DNA of 53,773 nt from Acidimicrobiaceae bacterium (lineage in GTDB: Bacteria; Actinomycetota; Acidimicrobiia; Acidimicrobiales; Aldehydirespiratoraceae). Both the position numbers and the translations under genes were made by a program. The DNA lies in contig VYFQ01000029.1 of assembly GCA_009842325.1 (NCBI GenBank), forward strand, positions 1-53,773. The letters are read 5' to 3'. The notes under the pieces are model-generated. The model worked only from the letters and a program-made list of their open reading frames with translations. It was not told the origin of the DNA and did no database searches. Shown here one piece after another: positions 33,543-42,756 of this stretch. Numbering within the stretch: position 1 is the first letter of the stretch; each line of letters starts with the position of its first letter.

Positions 33543-34715
33543 TCAGCGGTCCAGTTCGGTGGTGACAGCCTCGGCTAGGCGGTGGTACTGGGACTCGTCG
33601 TTGTAGAGGTGCGCGGAGATCCGCAGCAGGCGGTTTGGCGGCGCGGGCCAGATAAAGACCGGGACCTGAATGCGGTGCCGTTGCTCCAGCGCGGCCATCA
33701 GCGGGTCGAAGATCTCGCTGCCGGAGTGGTCGGCGGGCGGAACCGGCACTGATGCGATCGACCCGATCATGTCGTCGGGAGCCGGTGGGTCGATCCCCAG
33801 GGCGTTGATCAGGATCCGGCGGCCCGACAGGCACAGCTCCCGGATCGACCGGCGGACGCCGGGCCAGCCCTCGGGGTGCATGGCCTCCACCGCGTCCAGC
33901 GCGACAGGCACGGTGAGCCAGGCGCTCGGATCCTCGGTCCCCGTCCAGTCGAACTGGGCGTGCAAGCGGCCGCCGCTGGAGGGCCAGCCGCCGTTGTAGC
34001 CGTGGCTGATGACCGAGTGGTACAGGTCGTCGCGCCGGTCGGCTCTGACCCACAAGAACCCGGCACCCTTGGCCGAGCACATCCATTTGTGGCAGTTGGC
34101 TGTCACATACGAAGCGCCCAGTTCGGAGACGTCAAAGTCGATCATCCCAGGCGCGTGGGCGGCGTCGACCAGCACCCGCACGTCGGGCTCCAGCGCCGCG
34201 ACTAGGTCGGACACCGGCATCACCAGGCCGGTGGCGGACGTCACCGCGTCGATCAGCAGTATCCGGGTCCGCCCGGTCACGGCGGCCAGTACGGCGTCCA
34301 CGACCTGCTGCGACGACTCCAGCGGGAACGGCACCGGGGCGGCCACCACTCGCGCTCCGGCCCGCGCCGCCGACACCGTGGCCGCATTCCGGCAGGCGTT
34401 GTACTCGTGGTCGGTGACGACGATCTCGTCGCGGGGCTCGAGGGTCGCCTCCAGCGACCGCAGCACCGCGTTGACTCCCGTGGTGGCGTTGTTGACGAAT
34501 ACCATCCCGGCCTCGTCGCCGCCCACGAAGCCGGCCATCGTCCGGCGAGCCGCGTCCAGCTCGCGCTGGTATTCGCCGCCCAGGAAGTACTTGGTGGGGT
34601 TGGCTTCCATCCGGCTGCGCACCCGCTGTTGCGCCTCCAGCACCACCGCCGGGGTTGCCCCGAACGACCCGTGGTTCAGGTGGAGCACACCGTCTTCCAG
34701 CATCCAGGGATTCAC
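33543..34715 (-). CDS. Class V aminotransferase (isopenicillin-N-epimerase-like)
   Basis: A 390-residue PLP enzyme of the class V aminotransferase/cysteine-desulfurase fold. HLNHGSFGATP near the start and NATTGVNAVLRS match the isopenicillin N epimerase-like subgroup. The PLP aspartate is in LVDAAHAPGM and the lysine is in NCHKWMCSAKG. Substrate cannot be read from sequence; epimerases, selenocysteine-lyase-like and ergothioneine-type C-S lyases share this form. The GTG at 34715 lies five bases after the glnS stop; an ATG at 34703 is the alternative. It is the last gene of the liv-glnS unit. Confidence 0.82.
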   Translation of the reverse strand: MNPWMLEDGVLHLNHGSFGATPAVVLEAQQRVRSRMEANPTKYFLGGEYQRELDAARRTMAGFVGGDEAGMVFVNNATTGVNAVLRSLEATLEPRDEIVVTDHEYNACRNAATVSAARAGARVVAAPVPFPLESSQQVVDAVLAAVTGRTRILLIDAVTSATGLVMPVSDLVAALEPDVRVLVDAAHAPGMIDFDVSELGASYVTANCHKWMCSAKGAGFLWVRADRRDDLYHSVISHGYNGGWPSSGGRLHAQFDWTGTEDPSAWLTVPVALDAVEAMHPEGWPGVRRSIRELCLSGRRILINALGIDPPAPDDMIGSIASVPVPPADHSGSEIFDPLMAALEQRHRIQVPVFIWPAPPNRLLRISAHLYNDESQYHRLAEAVTTELDR

Positions 34716-34720
34716 AACGG

Positions 34721-36487
34721 TCAGGATCCTTGCTGGCGGCGCTTCTGGATGTTGGCCCACTCGTCTCGTAGGCCGACCGTGCGGTGGAACAGCATGGGCG
34801 TGCCGGAGTCGTGGGCGAAGTAGCCGAGGCGCTCGAACTGCACCACCTCGCCGGGCGCCGTCTTGGCCAACTCGGGCTCGAGCTTGGCGTCGGCGATCAG
34901 CTCCCATGAGTCCGGGTTGTACGACTCCAGTGGGTCGCGGCCGTCTGCGCCGGGAACCGGGTCGGTGAAGAGCCGGTCATAGAGCGCCACGGTGGCGTCC
35001 ACCGCGTGGTCGGCGGCCACCCAGTGGATGGTGGCCCGCACCTTGCGCCCGTCGGGGGCCTGGCCGTCGCCGGTGTCGGGGTCGTAGGTGCACCACAGCC
35101 GCACCACCTTGCCGTCGGAGTCGGTCTCGACGTCGTTGCATCGCAGGAAGTAGCCGGCCCTCAGGCGCACCTCGCGGCCCGGGGCTAGGCGGTAGAACTT
35201 GCGGGGCGGGTCGAGCATGAAGTCGTCGCGCTCGATCCACAGCCGCTCCGTGAACGGCACCAGCCGGTTGCCCGCCGGCGGGTCCTCGGGGTTGTTGACC
35301 GCGCTGCGGTGCTCGACCGGCCGGTCCCACCGCGGCCAGTTGGTGATGAATACCTCCAGGGGGCGCAGCACGGCCATGCGGCGCTGGGCGGTGCGGTTGA
35401 GGTGGGTCCGCACAAACGACTCCAGCAGCTCGATCTCGTGCACGCCGTTGACCCGGGCCACGCCGATGTGGGCGCAGAACTCCCGGATCGCCTCGGGCGG
35501 GTAGCCCCGCCGGCGCAGACCCCGCAGCGTGGGCAGCCGCGGGTCGTCCCAGCCGTCCACCAGGCCGTCCGTGACGAGCGTGATCAGCTTCCGCTTCGAC
35601 ATGACGGTGTGGGTCAGGTTCAAGCGGGCGAACTCGTACTGGCGGGGCCGGTCGCCCGGCAGGGGCAGGTGCTCCAGGAACCAGTCGTAGAGCTGGCGAT
35701 GGGCGTCGAACTCCAGCGAGCACAGCGAGTGGGTGACGCCCTCGATGGCGTCGCTCTGGCCGTGGGCCCAGTCGTAGGTGGGGTAGATGCACCAGGCGTC
35801 GCCGGTGCGGAAGTGGGGGATGTGGCGGATCCGGTACATGACCGGGTCCCGCATCAGCATGTTGGGGTGGGCCATGTCGATCTTGGCCCGCAGCACCTTC
35901 TCGCCGTTGTCGTAGCGCCCCGCCCGCATGTCCCGCAGCAGGCTCAGGTTCTCCTCCACTGAGCGGTCCCGGCAGGGGCTCTCGACCCCCGGCGTGCTGA
36001 AGTCGCCCCTGGTGGCCGAGATGGTCTCGGCGTCCTGGTCGTCCACGTAGGCCAGGCCCTCGCTCACCAAGTGTTCGGCCCACTGGTAGAGATGCTCGAA
36101 ATAGTCCGAGGCGTGCACGGCCCGGCCGTCGGGCTCGAAGCCCAGCCAAGCGATGTCGTCGGCGATCGCCTGGGCGTAGGCCGCGTCCTCGCCCTCGGGG
36201 TTGGTGTCGTCGAAGCGAAGCCGGCAGGCCCCGCCGTTCTCGGCGGCCACCTCGAAGTTGAGGCACACCGCCTTGGCGTGGCCGATGTGCAGGAACCCGT
36301 TGGGCTCGGGCGGGAAGCGGGTCTGCACCCGCCCGGCGTAGGTCCCGGCCGCGTTGTCGGCCTGCACCCGCTCCCGGATGAAGTCCAGCGGCCGGTGCAC
36401 ACCCCCCGCCTCGTCGCGTGTCCCAGCCACGAAGGAGTTACTAGCAGCCGACGACCTGTCATCCAACGAACCCGCTGACAGCATCAC
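34721..36487 (-). CDS. glnS: Glutaminyl-tRNA synthetase
   Basis: A 588-residue class I synthetase. The HIGH motif is in RFPPEPNGFLHIGHAKA (about 58-73), and FDDTNPEGE follows. The KMSKS-like motif is VMSKRKL, just after LNLTHT. The C-terminal anticodon-binding beta-barrels are present (DFMLDPPRKFYRLAPG, GDGQAPDGRKVRATIHWV). PPEPNG and the GLRRRGYPPEAIREF stretch separate GlnRS from bacterial GluRS. Most actinobacteria make Gln-tRNA by amidotransfer, so a GlnRS is notable here. It lies 24 bases after livF in the same direction. Confidence 0.95.
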   Translation of the reverse strand: MMLSAGSLDDRSSAASNSFVAGTRDEAGGVHRPLDFIRERVQADNAAGTYAGRVQTRFPPEPNGFLHIGHAKAVCLNFEVAAENGGACRLRFDDTNPEGEDAAYAQAIADDIAWLGFEPDGRAVHASDYFEHLYQWAEHLVSEGLAYVDDQDAETISATRGDFSTPGVESPCRDRSVEENLSLLRDMRAGRYDNGEKVLRAKIDMAHPNMLMRDPVMYRIRHIPHFRTGDAWCIYPTYDWAHGQSDAIEGVTHSLCSLEFDAHRQLYDWFLEHLPLPGDRPRQYEFARLNLTHTVMSKRKLITLVTDGLVDGWDDPRLPTLRGLRRRGYPPEAIREFCAHIGVARVNGVHEIELLESFVRTHLNRTAQRRMAVLRPLEVFITNWPRWDRPVEHRSAVNNPEDPPAGNRLVPFTERLWIERDDFMLDPPRKFYRLAPGREVRLRAGYFLRCNDVETDSDGKVVRLWCTYDPDTGDGQAPDGRKVRATIHWVAADHAVDATVALYDRLFTDPVPGADGRDPLESYNPDSWELIADAKLEPELAKTAPGEVVQFERLGYFAHDSGTPMLFHRTVGLRDEWANIQKRRQQGS

Positions 36488-36511
36488 CGTCGCGTGCCGT
36501 CTCGGGCTGCG

Positions 36512-37261
36512 CTAGGTGTCGGCTTGGCCCAGGTAGGAGGCCCGCAGGTCGGGGTGGGCCAGCAGGTTCTCGGCAGTGTCGTCGAGCACGACCCGGCCGG
36601 TCTGGAGCACCCAGCCCCTATCGGCGATGGACAAGGCCATGTTGGCGTTCTGCTCCACCATGAACACCGTCAGGCCGGCTTCGTGGATCTGCTGGATGAG
36701 CTCGAAGTTCTGTTGCACCAGCGCGGGGGCCAGGCCCATCGACGGCTCGTCCATCAGCAGCACCCGGGGCTTGGCCATCAGGGCACGGCCCATGGCCACC
36801 ATCTGCTGCTCGCCTCCCGACAGCGTGCCCGCCTTCTGGTTGAGGCGTTCCTTGACTCTGGGGAACAGTTCGAAGATTCGCTCCAGGTCGGCGGCTATGC
36901 CGTCGGTGTCGGATCGCAGGTAGGCGCCCAGGTCGAGGTTCTCGCGCACGCTGAGGCGCTTGAACAGGCGGCGGTTTTCCGGGACCATGGTCACGCCGCG
37001 GGCCACCCGGTAGCTGGTGGGCTTGTCGTTGACGACCTCGCCGTCGAGCACGACCTCTCCGGAGGTGGGTTTGAGCATGCCGAGGAGGGTCTTGAGTGTG
37101 GTGGATTTGCCGCTGGCGTTGCCCCCCAGCAGGCACACCAACTCGCCGGCGTAGATCGAGAGGTCCACATCCCTCAGAGCGTGGACTGCTCCGTAGTGGG
37201 CGTTGACGGTGCGCATCTCCAGCAAGGGCGTCGCGGCCACTCCGTCCTGGTCGGTGCTCAT
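36512..37261 (-). CDS. livF: Branched-chain amino acid-type ABC ATPase LivF
   Basis: A 249-residue ABC ATPase of the LivF group. Walker A is GGNASGKST (about 46-54), a slight variant of GPNGAGKT. The signature is LSGGEQQM and Walker B is VLLMDEPSMGLAP, typical of LivF. FMVEQNANMALSIADRGWVLQTG is a LivF hallmark. The ATG at 37261 overlaps the livG stop (ATGA). It works with LivG, LivM and LivH; the actual ligand may be an amino acid, amide or urea. Confidence 0.93.
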   Translation of the reverse strand: MSTDQDGVAATPLLEMRTVNAHYGAVHALRDVDLSIYAGELVCLLGGNASGKSTTLKTLLGMLKPTSGEVVLDGEVVNDKPTSYRVARGVTMVPENRRLFKRLSVRENLDLGAYLRSDTDGIAADLERIFELFPRVKERLNQKAGTLSGGEQQMVAMGRALMAKPRVLLMDEPSMGLAPALVQQNFELIQQIHEAGLTVFMVEQNANMALSIADRGWVLQTGRVVLDDTAENLLAHPDLRASYLGQADT

Positions 37262-38103
37262 GATGTCTCGGTTCCCTGGCCCAGATAGGCCTCGATCACC
37301 CGGGGATCGGTGGAGACGTCGGCGTAGTCGCCCTCGGCGATCTTGGTGCCGTGGTCGAGCACCACCACCCGATCGGATACCTCCCGCACGACGTCCATCT
37401 GGTGCTCGATGACCACGATGGCGAAGCCCCACTCGTCACGGAGGCGTCCGATCATGCCGGTGAGCTCGGCCGACTCGACCGGGTTCATGCCCGCAACCGG
37501 CTCGTCGAGCAGGATCAGTTTGGGTTGGGTGGCCATGGCTCGGGCGATCTCCAGCCGGCGCCGGTTGGCATAGGACAGGGTGAAGGCGGGCTGATCGAAG
37601 CGGTAACCGACGAGCCGAGACCCGAAGAAGCTAAGGACCTTCTCGGCCCGCTGGCGGATCTCGGCCTCCTCGCGCCTGAAGGAGGGGGTGTAGAACAGGG
37701 CGCCGAAGGCGTGCTGGCGGGTGCGGCAGTGCTGCGAGACCATCACGTTCTCCAGCACGGTCATGTTGGCGAACAGCCGCACGTTCTGGAAGGTGCGGGC
37801 AATGCCCCGAGCCGTGACCCGGTTGGGGTCCAGGCCCCGCAGCGAGGTGCCCTCGAAGAGGATGTCGCCTGCAGACCGCTCGACGGTGGCGGTTATGGCG
37901 TTGAACAAGGTGGTCTTGCCGGCACCGTTCGGTCCGATCACCGAGACGATCTCACCCTCGTGGACCTCGAAGTCGAGTCCGTCAAGGGCGTGCAGACCGC
38001 CGAAGTCGACGCTCAGGCCGCGGGTCTCGAGCAGCGGCCGGCGCCCGGTTCCGTTGGTGGCGTCCGCGCCGGGGGCGCGCCTGGTTCCGTTGGTGGCGGT
38101 CAT
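37258..38103 (-). CDS. livG: Branched-chain amino acid-type ABC ATPase LivG
   Basis: A 281-residue ABC ATPase of the LivG group. The first ~25 residues are a variable Gly/Ala/Thr-rich lead with a repeated ATNGT element. Walker A is GPNGAGKTT; ARTFQNVRLFANMTVLENV is the LivG Q-loop region. The signature is replaced by LSYANRRRLEIARA, as usual in LivG, and Walker B is LILLDEPVAGMNPVE. Start overlaps the livM stop; stop overlaps livF. Confidence 0.94.
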   Translation of the reverse strand: MTATNGTRRAPGADATNGTGRRPLLETRGLSVDFGGLHALDGLDFEVHEGEIVSVIGPNGAGKTTLFNAITATVERSAGDILFEGTSLRGLDPNRVTARGIARTFQNVRLFANMTVLENVMVSQHCRTRQHAFGALFYTPSFRREEAEIRQRAEKVLSFFGSRLVGYRFDQPAFTLSYANRRRLEIARAMATQPKLILLDEPVAGMNPVESAELTGMIGRLRDEWGFAIVVIEHQMDVVREVSDRVVVLDHGTKIAEGDYADVSTDPRVIEAYLGQGTETS

Positions 38104-39944
38104 GGCGTCGGTGCGGCTTGCGCGCCGCTGCCGTCGTCATCCTCGACCTGACCCCTGAGCCAGGCGTCCTGGGCCATCTCCTCCTGGTGGAGCTCACGCG
38201 ACCGGCGCACACTGGGTATCAGGCCCTCCGGGCGGGCCAGCATCATCCAGATCAGCAGTGCCCCGTAGATCAGCAGCTTGAACTCTGAGAACTCGGCCAG
38301 CAGGCCGGGCTGCTTGGGGCCGCCCAGTACGCCGATCAGCACCGCGGAGCCGGCGATGACGCCCACAATGCTGCCCATTCCGCCGAAGATCACCACCACC
38401 AGGATCACGATGGACACCAGGATCAGGAAGCTGTTAGGGAACACCGAGCCGACCTTGGCCGAGAAGATCGCGCCGCTGAAGGATCCCAGGATCGCGCCCA
38501 CCACGAAGGCCAGGAGCTTGACGTTGACGGTGTTGATGCCCATCGCCTCGGCCACCGTCTCGTCCTCGCGCACGGCCATCCAGGCCCGCCCGAGCCGGGA
38601 CCGCTCCAGCCGCCACGAGACGTAGATGGCGATGGCGCAGAAGGCCAGCACCAGGTAGAACACGCGGCGCGGATCGGTGCCGGCCACGCTGGTCAGCCCG
38701 AAGATCCCCGCGCCGGGGATCTTGGTGATGCCCTGGGAGCCCCCGAACCAGCCCGACAGCCAGTCCGACAGGAAGATCAGCCGGATGATCTCGCCGAAGC
38801 CCAGCGTGACGATGGCCAGGTAGTCGCCGCGCATCCGGATGACCGGCGCTCCGATGAACAGGCCGACCAGGCCCGTGATGATCACCACCACGATGAGAGC
38901 CACCAGCCACGGCATCTCCGGGTTGATCCTGGGTGACGTCGCGGCGGTGAGAACGGCGGCCGAATAGCTCCCCACCGCGAAGAAGGCCACATAGCCCAAG
39001 TCCAGGATGCCGGCCAGCCCGACCACGACATTGAGGCCCAACGCGAGCAGCACGAACAATCCGACGTTGGCCAGCAGCTCGTTGGTGAGCTTTCCCGCGA
39101 ACAAGGGCAGGATGATCAGCGCCGCACCGGTCAGAAGGATCAGCCCGAAGTTGGCCCGGCTGCGCCTGGCCCCCTCGAGCGAGGCGATGTGGTTCCGGGC
39201 CTGGCGGATCCGTCCCCGGCCGAGCACCGCGAGGACCCCGGACGCGGCCGCAAGGCCCAGCGCACTCGTCCAGTTGACCCCTCCCCGGCGGGCATAGAGC
39301 CGGTCGGTCAGCGCCTCGAGCCTCATGCCCTCGGCCAAGTCCACCACCAGCGGCTCCAGCACGGCGGCGCCCGCCACCGCGAGGGCCATGGTCACCACCG
39401 CCCGGCGGGATCGCGGGCCGAGCGTTCGCAGGATCCCGCCCACCGCACCGATCGCCGCGCCGATCAGCAGCCAGACGACAACCGCGAACCATGTGGCGTC
39501 GCCGAAGGCGAGCAGCTCGGCCAGCATCGGGCTCCAGTTGACCAGCGGCTCGCGCAGGTCGAAGTTGGCCAGAAGCACTGCCAGCAGCGACAGCCCGCCG
39601 CCGGCGAGGGCCCCGCACGCCGCGCCGCCCGCGATTTCATGCGCGCCGGCCGCGTACTGTGGCATGCCCTCCCGCTTGATCTGGTGGCCGACGCGATAGC
39701 CCGCCGCGAACGGCACTATCAGCAGGGTGAGATAACCCAGGCTCAGCACGGGCTTCACCACCACCCGCTCGTCGAGGCGCACCGGCATGTTCGACAGGGC
39801 GATGAAGATCTGCGCGACCGCTCCGACGGCACCCATTCGCACGAGCCGCCGCCAGTCCTGGGCCATCACGGGCCGCGACGGCGCCAGCGGCGTCTCGGCC
39901 GGGCCGCCCACCGCTCCCGTCTCCGGCGGAAGTGTCGCGGTCAT
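38100..39944 (-). CDS. livM: Branched-chain amino acid-type ABC permease LivM with long N-terminal extension
   Basis: A 614-residue permease. The LivM core begins near residue 265: LTNELLANVGLFVLLALGLN, GLAGILDLGYVAFFAVGSYS, later RMRGDYLAIVTLGFGEIIR and GAIFSAKVGSVFPNSF. The ~265 residues before it form an added region with about six hydrophobic segments, so the protein is nearly twice the usual length. The ATG at 39944 overlaps the livH stop (ATGA); the frame upstream of it is a shadow of livH. The C-terminal tail is charged. Confidence 0.9.
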   Translation of the reverse strand: MTATLPPETGAVGGPAETPLAPSRPVMAQDWRRLVRMGAVGAVAQIFIALSNMPVRLDERVVVKPVLSLGYLTLLIVPFAAGYRVGHQIKREGMPQYAAGAHEIAGGAACGALAGGGLSLLAVLLANFDLREPLVNWSPMLAELLAFGDATWFAVVVWLLIGAAIGAVGGILRTLGPRSRRAVVTMALAVAGAAVLEPLVVDLAEGMRLEALTDRLYARRGGVNWTSALGLAAASGVLAVLGRGRIRQARNHIASLEGARRSRANFGLILLTGAALIILPLFAGKLTNELLANVGLFVLLALGLNVVVGLAGILDLGYVAFFAVGSYSAAVLTAATSPRINPEMPWLVALIVVVIITGLVGLFIGAPVIRMRGDYLAIVTLGFGEIIRLIFLSDWLSGWFGGSQGITKIPGAGIFGLTSVAGTDPRRVFYLVLAFCAIAIYVSWRLERSRLGRAWMAVREDETVAEAMGINTVNVKLLAFVVGAILGSFSGAIFSAKVGSVFPNSFLILVSIVILVVVIFGGMGSIVGVIAGSAVLIGVLGGPKQPGLLAEFSEFKLLIYGALLIWMMLARPEGLIPSVRRSRELHQEEMAQDAWLRGQVEDDDGSGAQAAPTP

Positions 39945-41062
39945 GTGCGGTCCTCTGCAGGCAGACGCTCGCCGAAGATCCCGGCGGGACGCAGCAGCAG
40001 CACGCCGATCAGCACCGCGAATGCCACCGCGTCGCGCAACTGCGACACGCCGCTGACCCCCAGCGGCTCCAGGATCAGCAGCGGGCCCACCGACTCGGCC
40101 ACACCGATCGACAGTCCTCCGGCCATGGCTCCGCCGAGATGGCCGATGCCGCCCACCACCGCCGCGCTGAAGGCCTTGATGCCGGGCAAGAATCCGGTGG
40201 TGTGGATCACGCTGCGGAACAGGATCCCCCACAGGATCCCGGCCAGCCCGGCCATGGCGCCGCCCACTGCGAACACCTTCACGATGGTGCGGTTCACGTT
40301 GATGCCCATAAGGGCGGCGATCTCGGCGTCCTCGGCCACCGCCCGCATCGCCTTGCCGCCCTTGGTGTGCTCCACCAGGTACCACAGCACCCCCATCGAC
40401 ACCGCGGCCACCACCACGACGAGGATCCTCGACCCCTCGATCTGCAGGAACGTGTGCTTGTCCTTCACCCAGTCGGGCACATCGGGATAGGCCTTGGCCG
40501 CCGGGCCCAGCAGCACGATCGACGCGTTCTGGATGAAGAACGACACCCCTATCGACGTGATCAGCGGTATCAGCCGGGGCGACCCCCGCAGCGGCCGGTA
40601 GGCGACTCGCTCCATGATCACCGCCACCAGCGTGCACACGATCATCGAGACGATCACGATGAAGATCAGCGAGCCGATGAAGTTGCTCTCCCACAGGCCG
40701 GCGTCGGCCAGCTTGTTGGAGGTGATCATCCCGGTCATGGCGCCCACCATGAACACCTCGCCGTGGGCGAAGTTGATGAACCCCAGCACGCCGTAGACCA
40801 TCGAGTAGCCCAGCGCGATCAGCCCGTACATGCAGCCCTGGGCCACGCCGGAGATGATCAGCCCCCGGAACTGGGCTCCGGTTAGGCCGGTGGCGTCAGG
40901 ATTGGCCCAGCGGGCGAAGGGATTGTCGGTGTCGATCTCCTGCCAGATGAACGCCAGGATCCCGACGGCGACCAACGTGAGGATCGCCACTCGCATGAAG
41001 GTCAGGAACCAATCGACTCCGGTGCGCCGCGCCCCGCGGCGAGGCCCACTGGTTCGGATCAT
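39941..41062 (-). CDS. livH: Branched-chain amino acid-type ABC permease LivH
   Basis: A 373-residue permease with about eight or nine membrane segments. LivH hallmarks are GVAQGCMYGLIALGYSMVYGVLG and INFAHGEVFMVGA (about 73-108), MRAVAEDAEIAALMGIN, and GIGHLGGAMAGGL. An N-terminal helix (about 26-41) and a polar loop precede the core. The ATG at 41062 is supported by TAGGAT seven bases upstream. It heads the livHMGF-glnS-aminotransferase unit. A binding protein is not in this unit; a LivK-type lipoprotein gene lies at 45731-47035. Confidence 0.93.
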   Translation of the reverse strand: MIRTSGPRRGARRTGVDWFLTFMRVAILTLVAVGILAFIWQEIDTDNPFARWANPDATGLTGAQFRGLIISGVAQGCMYGLIALGYSMVYGVLGFINFAHGEVFMVGAMTGMITSNKLADAGLWESNFIGSLIFIVIVSMIVCTLVAVIMERVAYRPLRGSPRLIPLITSIGVSFFIQNASIVLLGPAAKAYPDVPDWVKDKHTFLQIEGSRILVVVVAAVSMGVLWYLVEHTKGGKAMRAVAEDAEIAALMGINVNRTIVKVFAVGGAMAGLAGILWGILFRSVIHTTGFLPGIKAFSAAVVGGIGHLGGAMAGGLSIGVAESVGPLLILEPLGVSGVSQLRDAVAFAVLIGVLLLRPAGIFGERLPAEDRT

Positions 41063-41069
41063 CGCCGCG

Positions 41070-41075
41070 ATCCTA
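41070..41075 (-). promoter_or_regulatory. -10 box (TAGGAT) for the liv operon, leaderless
   Basis: On the minus strand TAGGAT is followed by seven bases and the livH ATG; it sits just past the stop of the TPP enzyme gene. Confidence 0.5.
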
Positions 41076-41078
41076 GTG

Positions 41079-42719
41079 TCAGCGCCGGACGCGGATGAGC
41101 GGCCAGGGGTCGGGCTCGTCGGCGATGTCCACCACCACCATCGACGGTCCCGGATGGGCCAGCGACCTCTCCAGCGCAGGCGGCAAGTCCTCGGGACAGC
41201 CGGCTCGCTCTGTGCGGACACCGAAACTCTCCCCGAGCATGACCCAGTCGGGGTTGCGAAGGGCCGAGGCGATGGTCCGGTCCGGGCCGAAGCGCTGCCG
41301 CTGCAGGCGTTGCACGTTGCCGTAGCCGGCGTTGTCGAAGAGCAGCACGGTGGTGTTGATGCTGTGCTGCACCGCGGTCGCCAGCTCCGTGGCGGTGAAC
41401 AGCATCCCGCCGTCGCCGACAATGGTGAGTTGGGCCCGGTCCGGCGCCGCGGCGGCCGCGCCGATGCCGTGGGCCACGCCCGCGCCGAGCGTCCCCGCCC
41501 CGCCGGTGGCCAGATAAGTCCGGGGCCGGCGGTGCTCGTAGGCGATGTGGGCCACGAAGGCGACCTGGGTGACGTCTTCGACGACGATCCCGTCGTCGGG
41601 CATCACCGACCGGATGGCGCGCAGGTAGCTGAGCTGGGGCTCCAAGTAGGCGATCCGCTCGAAATGACGGGCTCGCAGTTCGGCGAGCTCCTCGGTGCGG
41701 TCGTCCCGCCGTCGGTTGTGGCGGCCGAGTGCCTCGATGAGAAGCCGGCACGCCTCGGCCGCGTCGCCGTGGACGCCCACGGTGCCGGTGCCGTGCCGGT
41801 CCATCTCGTCGGCGTCGATGCTCACCTGCACGATCGTCTGGGCAGCGTCCACTCCCCACTCAACGTTCGGGAATTCCATCCGGGTGCCGATGCCCAGCAC
41901 AACATCGGAGGTAGGCCAGAGATCGCGGCCCACGGTGAGGTAAGCGTGCAGGCGGTGGCGCGTGTCCATCACCCCCAGGCCCATGTGCCGGGCGAAGACC
42001 GGCGCCTCCAGCATCTCGGCCAGTCTCCTGACGGGTTCGGAGGCGTCCTGGGCGCCGCCGCCCACCATGATCAGCGGACGGCGGGCCTGCCCGAGCACCC
42101 GCGCGGCCTCCTCGATCTGGTCGGTGTCGATCACGGGCTTGGTCGTTCGGGGCGCCTCAAGCACGCCGTCGGCGGGCTGGCTCCACACGTCGACGGGTAC
42201 CTCCACCGCCACCGGGCGGGGAACGCCGGAGGTGAGCGCGTCGATGGCCTGCTGCCACACGCCGACGGCGTCGATGCCGCTGCCGACATAACCGGTGTGC
42301 TTGGTCAGCTGGCGCAGCACCGCGGCCGGATCGGGCAGGTCGTGCAGGATTCCGGTGCTGCGGCCCCGCAATCCCGAGGGAACCGCCCCGACCAGAGCCA
42401 GCACCCTGGCGTTGCCCCAATAGGCGCTGGTGAGCCCGGCCGCGGCGTTGAGCATGCCCGGACCGGGCACGACGCACAGCGCGGCCGGCCGGGCTGTGAC
42501 CTGGGCTGCGCCCAGGGCCATGTAGGCCGCGCCCTGCTCATGGCGGGTGACCAGGGGCCGGATGTCGCGGGCGTCGACGAGGGCGTCGAAGAAGTCGTCG
42601 TTCTGCACGCCGGGCAGGCAGAACAGAGTGTCCACGCCCAGCGATCGGAGTCCGGCGACCGCAATCGACGCGACCGTGGGAGTCTCAGGCAGCTGTTGCG
42701 GAGCGCCCCCGGTCGTCAT
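41079..42719 (-). CDS. Thiamine-diphosphate enzyme of the acetolactate synthase-like family
   Basis: A 546-residue three-domain TPP enzyme. The catalytic glutamate is in RHEQGAAYMALG (Glu61), and CVVPGPGMLNAAAGL is typical of the PYR domain. The TPP/Mg motif runs from GDGGMLFTATELATA to DNAGYGN. It lacks a nearby small (regulatory) subunit and the gene is not among branched-chain biosynthesis genes, so a true acetolactate synthase is unlikely; oxalyl-CoA, benzoylformate or glyoxylate-type decarboxylation are open. The ATG at 42719 is chosen over 42746. It follows the FAH-family gene by 37 bases, probably co-transcribed. Confidence 0.85.
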   Translation of the reverse strand: MTTGGAPQQLPETPTVASIAVAGLRSLGVDTLFCLPGVQNDDFFDALVDARDIRPLVTRHEQGAAYMALGAAQVTARPAALCVVPGPGMLNAAAGLTSAYWGNARVLALVGAVPSGLRGRSTGILHDLPDPAAVLRQLTKHTGYVGSGIDAVGVWQQAIDALTSGVPRPVAVEVPVDVWSQPADGVLEAPRTTKPVIDTDQIEEAARVLGQARRPLIMVGGGAQDASEPVRRLAEMLEAPVFARHMGLGVMDTRHRLHAYLTVGRDLWPTSDVVLGIGTRMEFPNVEWGVDAAQTIVQVSIDADEMDRHGTGTVGVHGDAAEACRLLIEALGRHNRRRDDRTEELAELRARHFERIAYLEPQLSYLRAIRSVMPDDGIVVEDVTQVAFVAHIAYEHRRPRTYLATGGAGTLGAGVAHGIGAAAAAPDRAQLTIVGDGGMLFTATELATAVQHSINTTVLLFDNAGYGNVQRLQRQRFGPDRTIASALRNPDWVMLGESFGVRTERAGCPEDLPPALERSLAHPGPSMVVVDIADEPDPWPLIRVRR

Positions 42720-42756
42720 GGCTGTCGCTGGCCGGACCGGGCCCAACGCTCGGCCT

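Noticed and set aside
41079..42719. Calling the TPP enzyme acetolactate synthase (ilvB)
   Set aside because: No regulatory subunit or branched-chain biosynthesis genes are adjacent and it is coupled to an FAH-family gene; the fold is shared by many enzymes.
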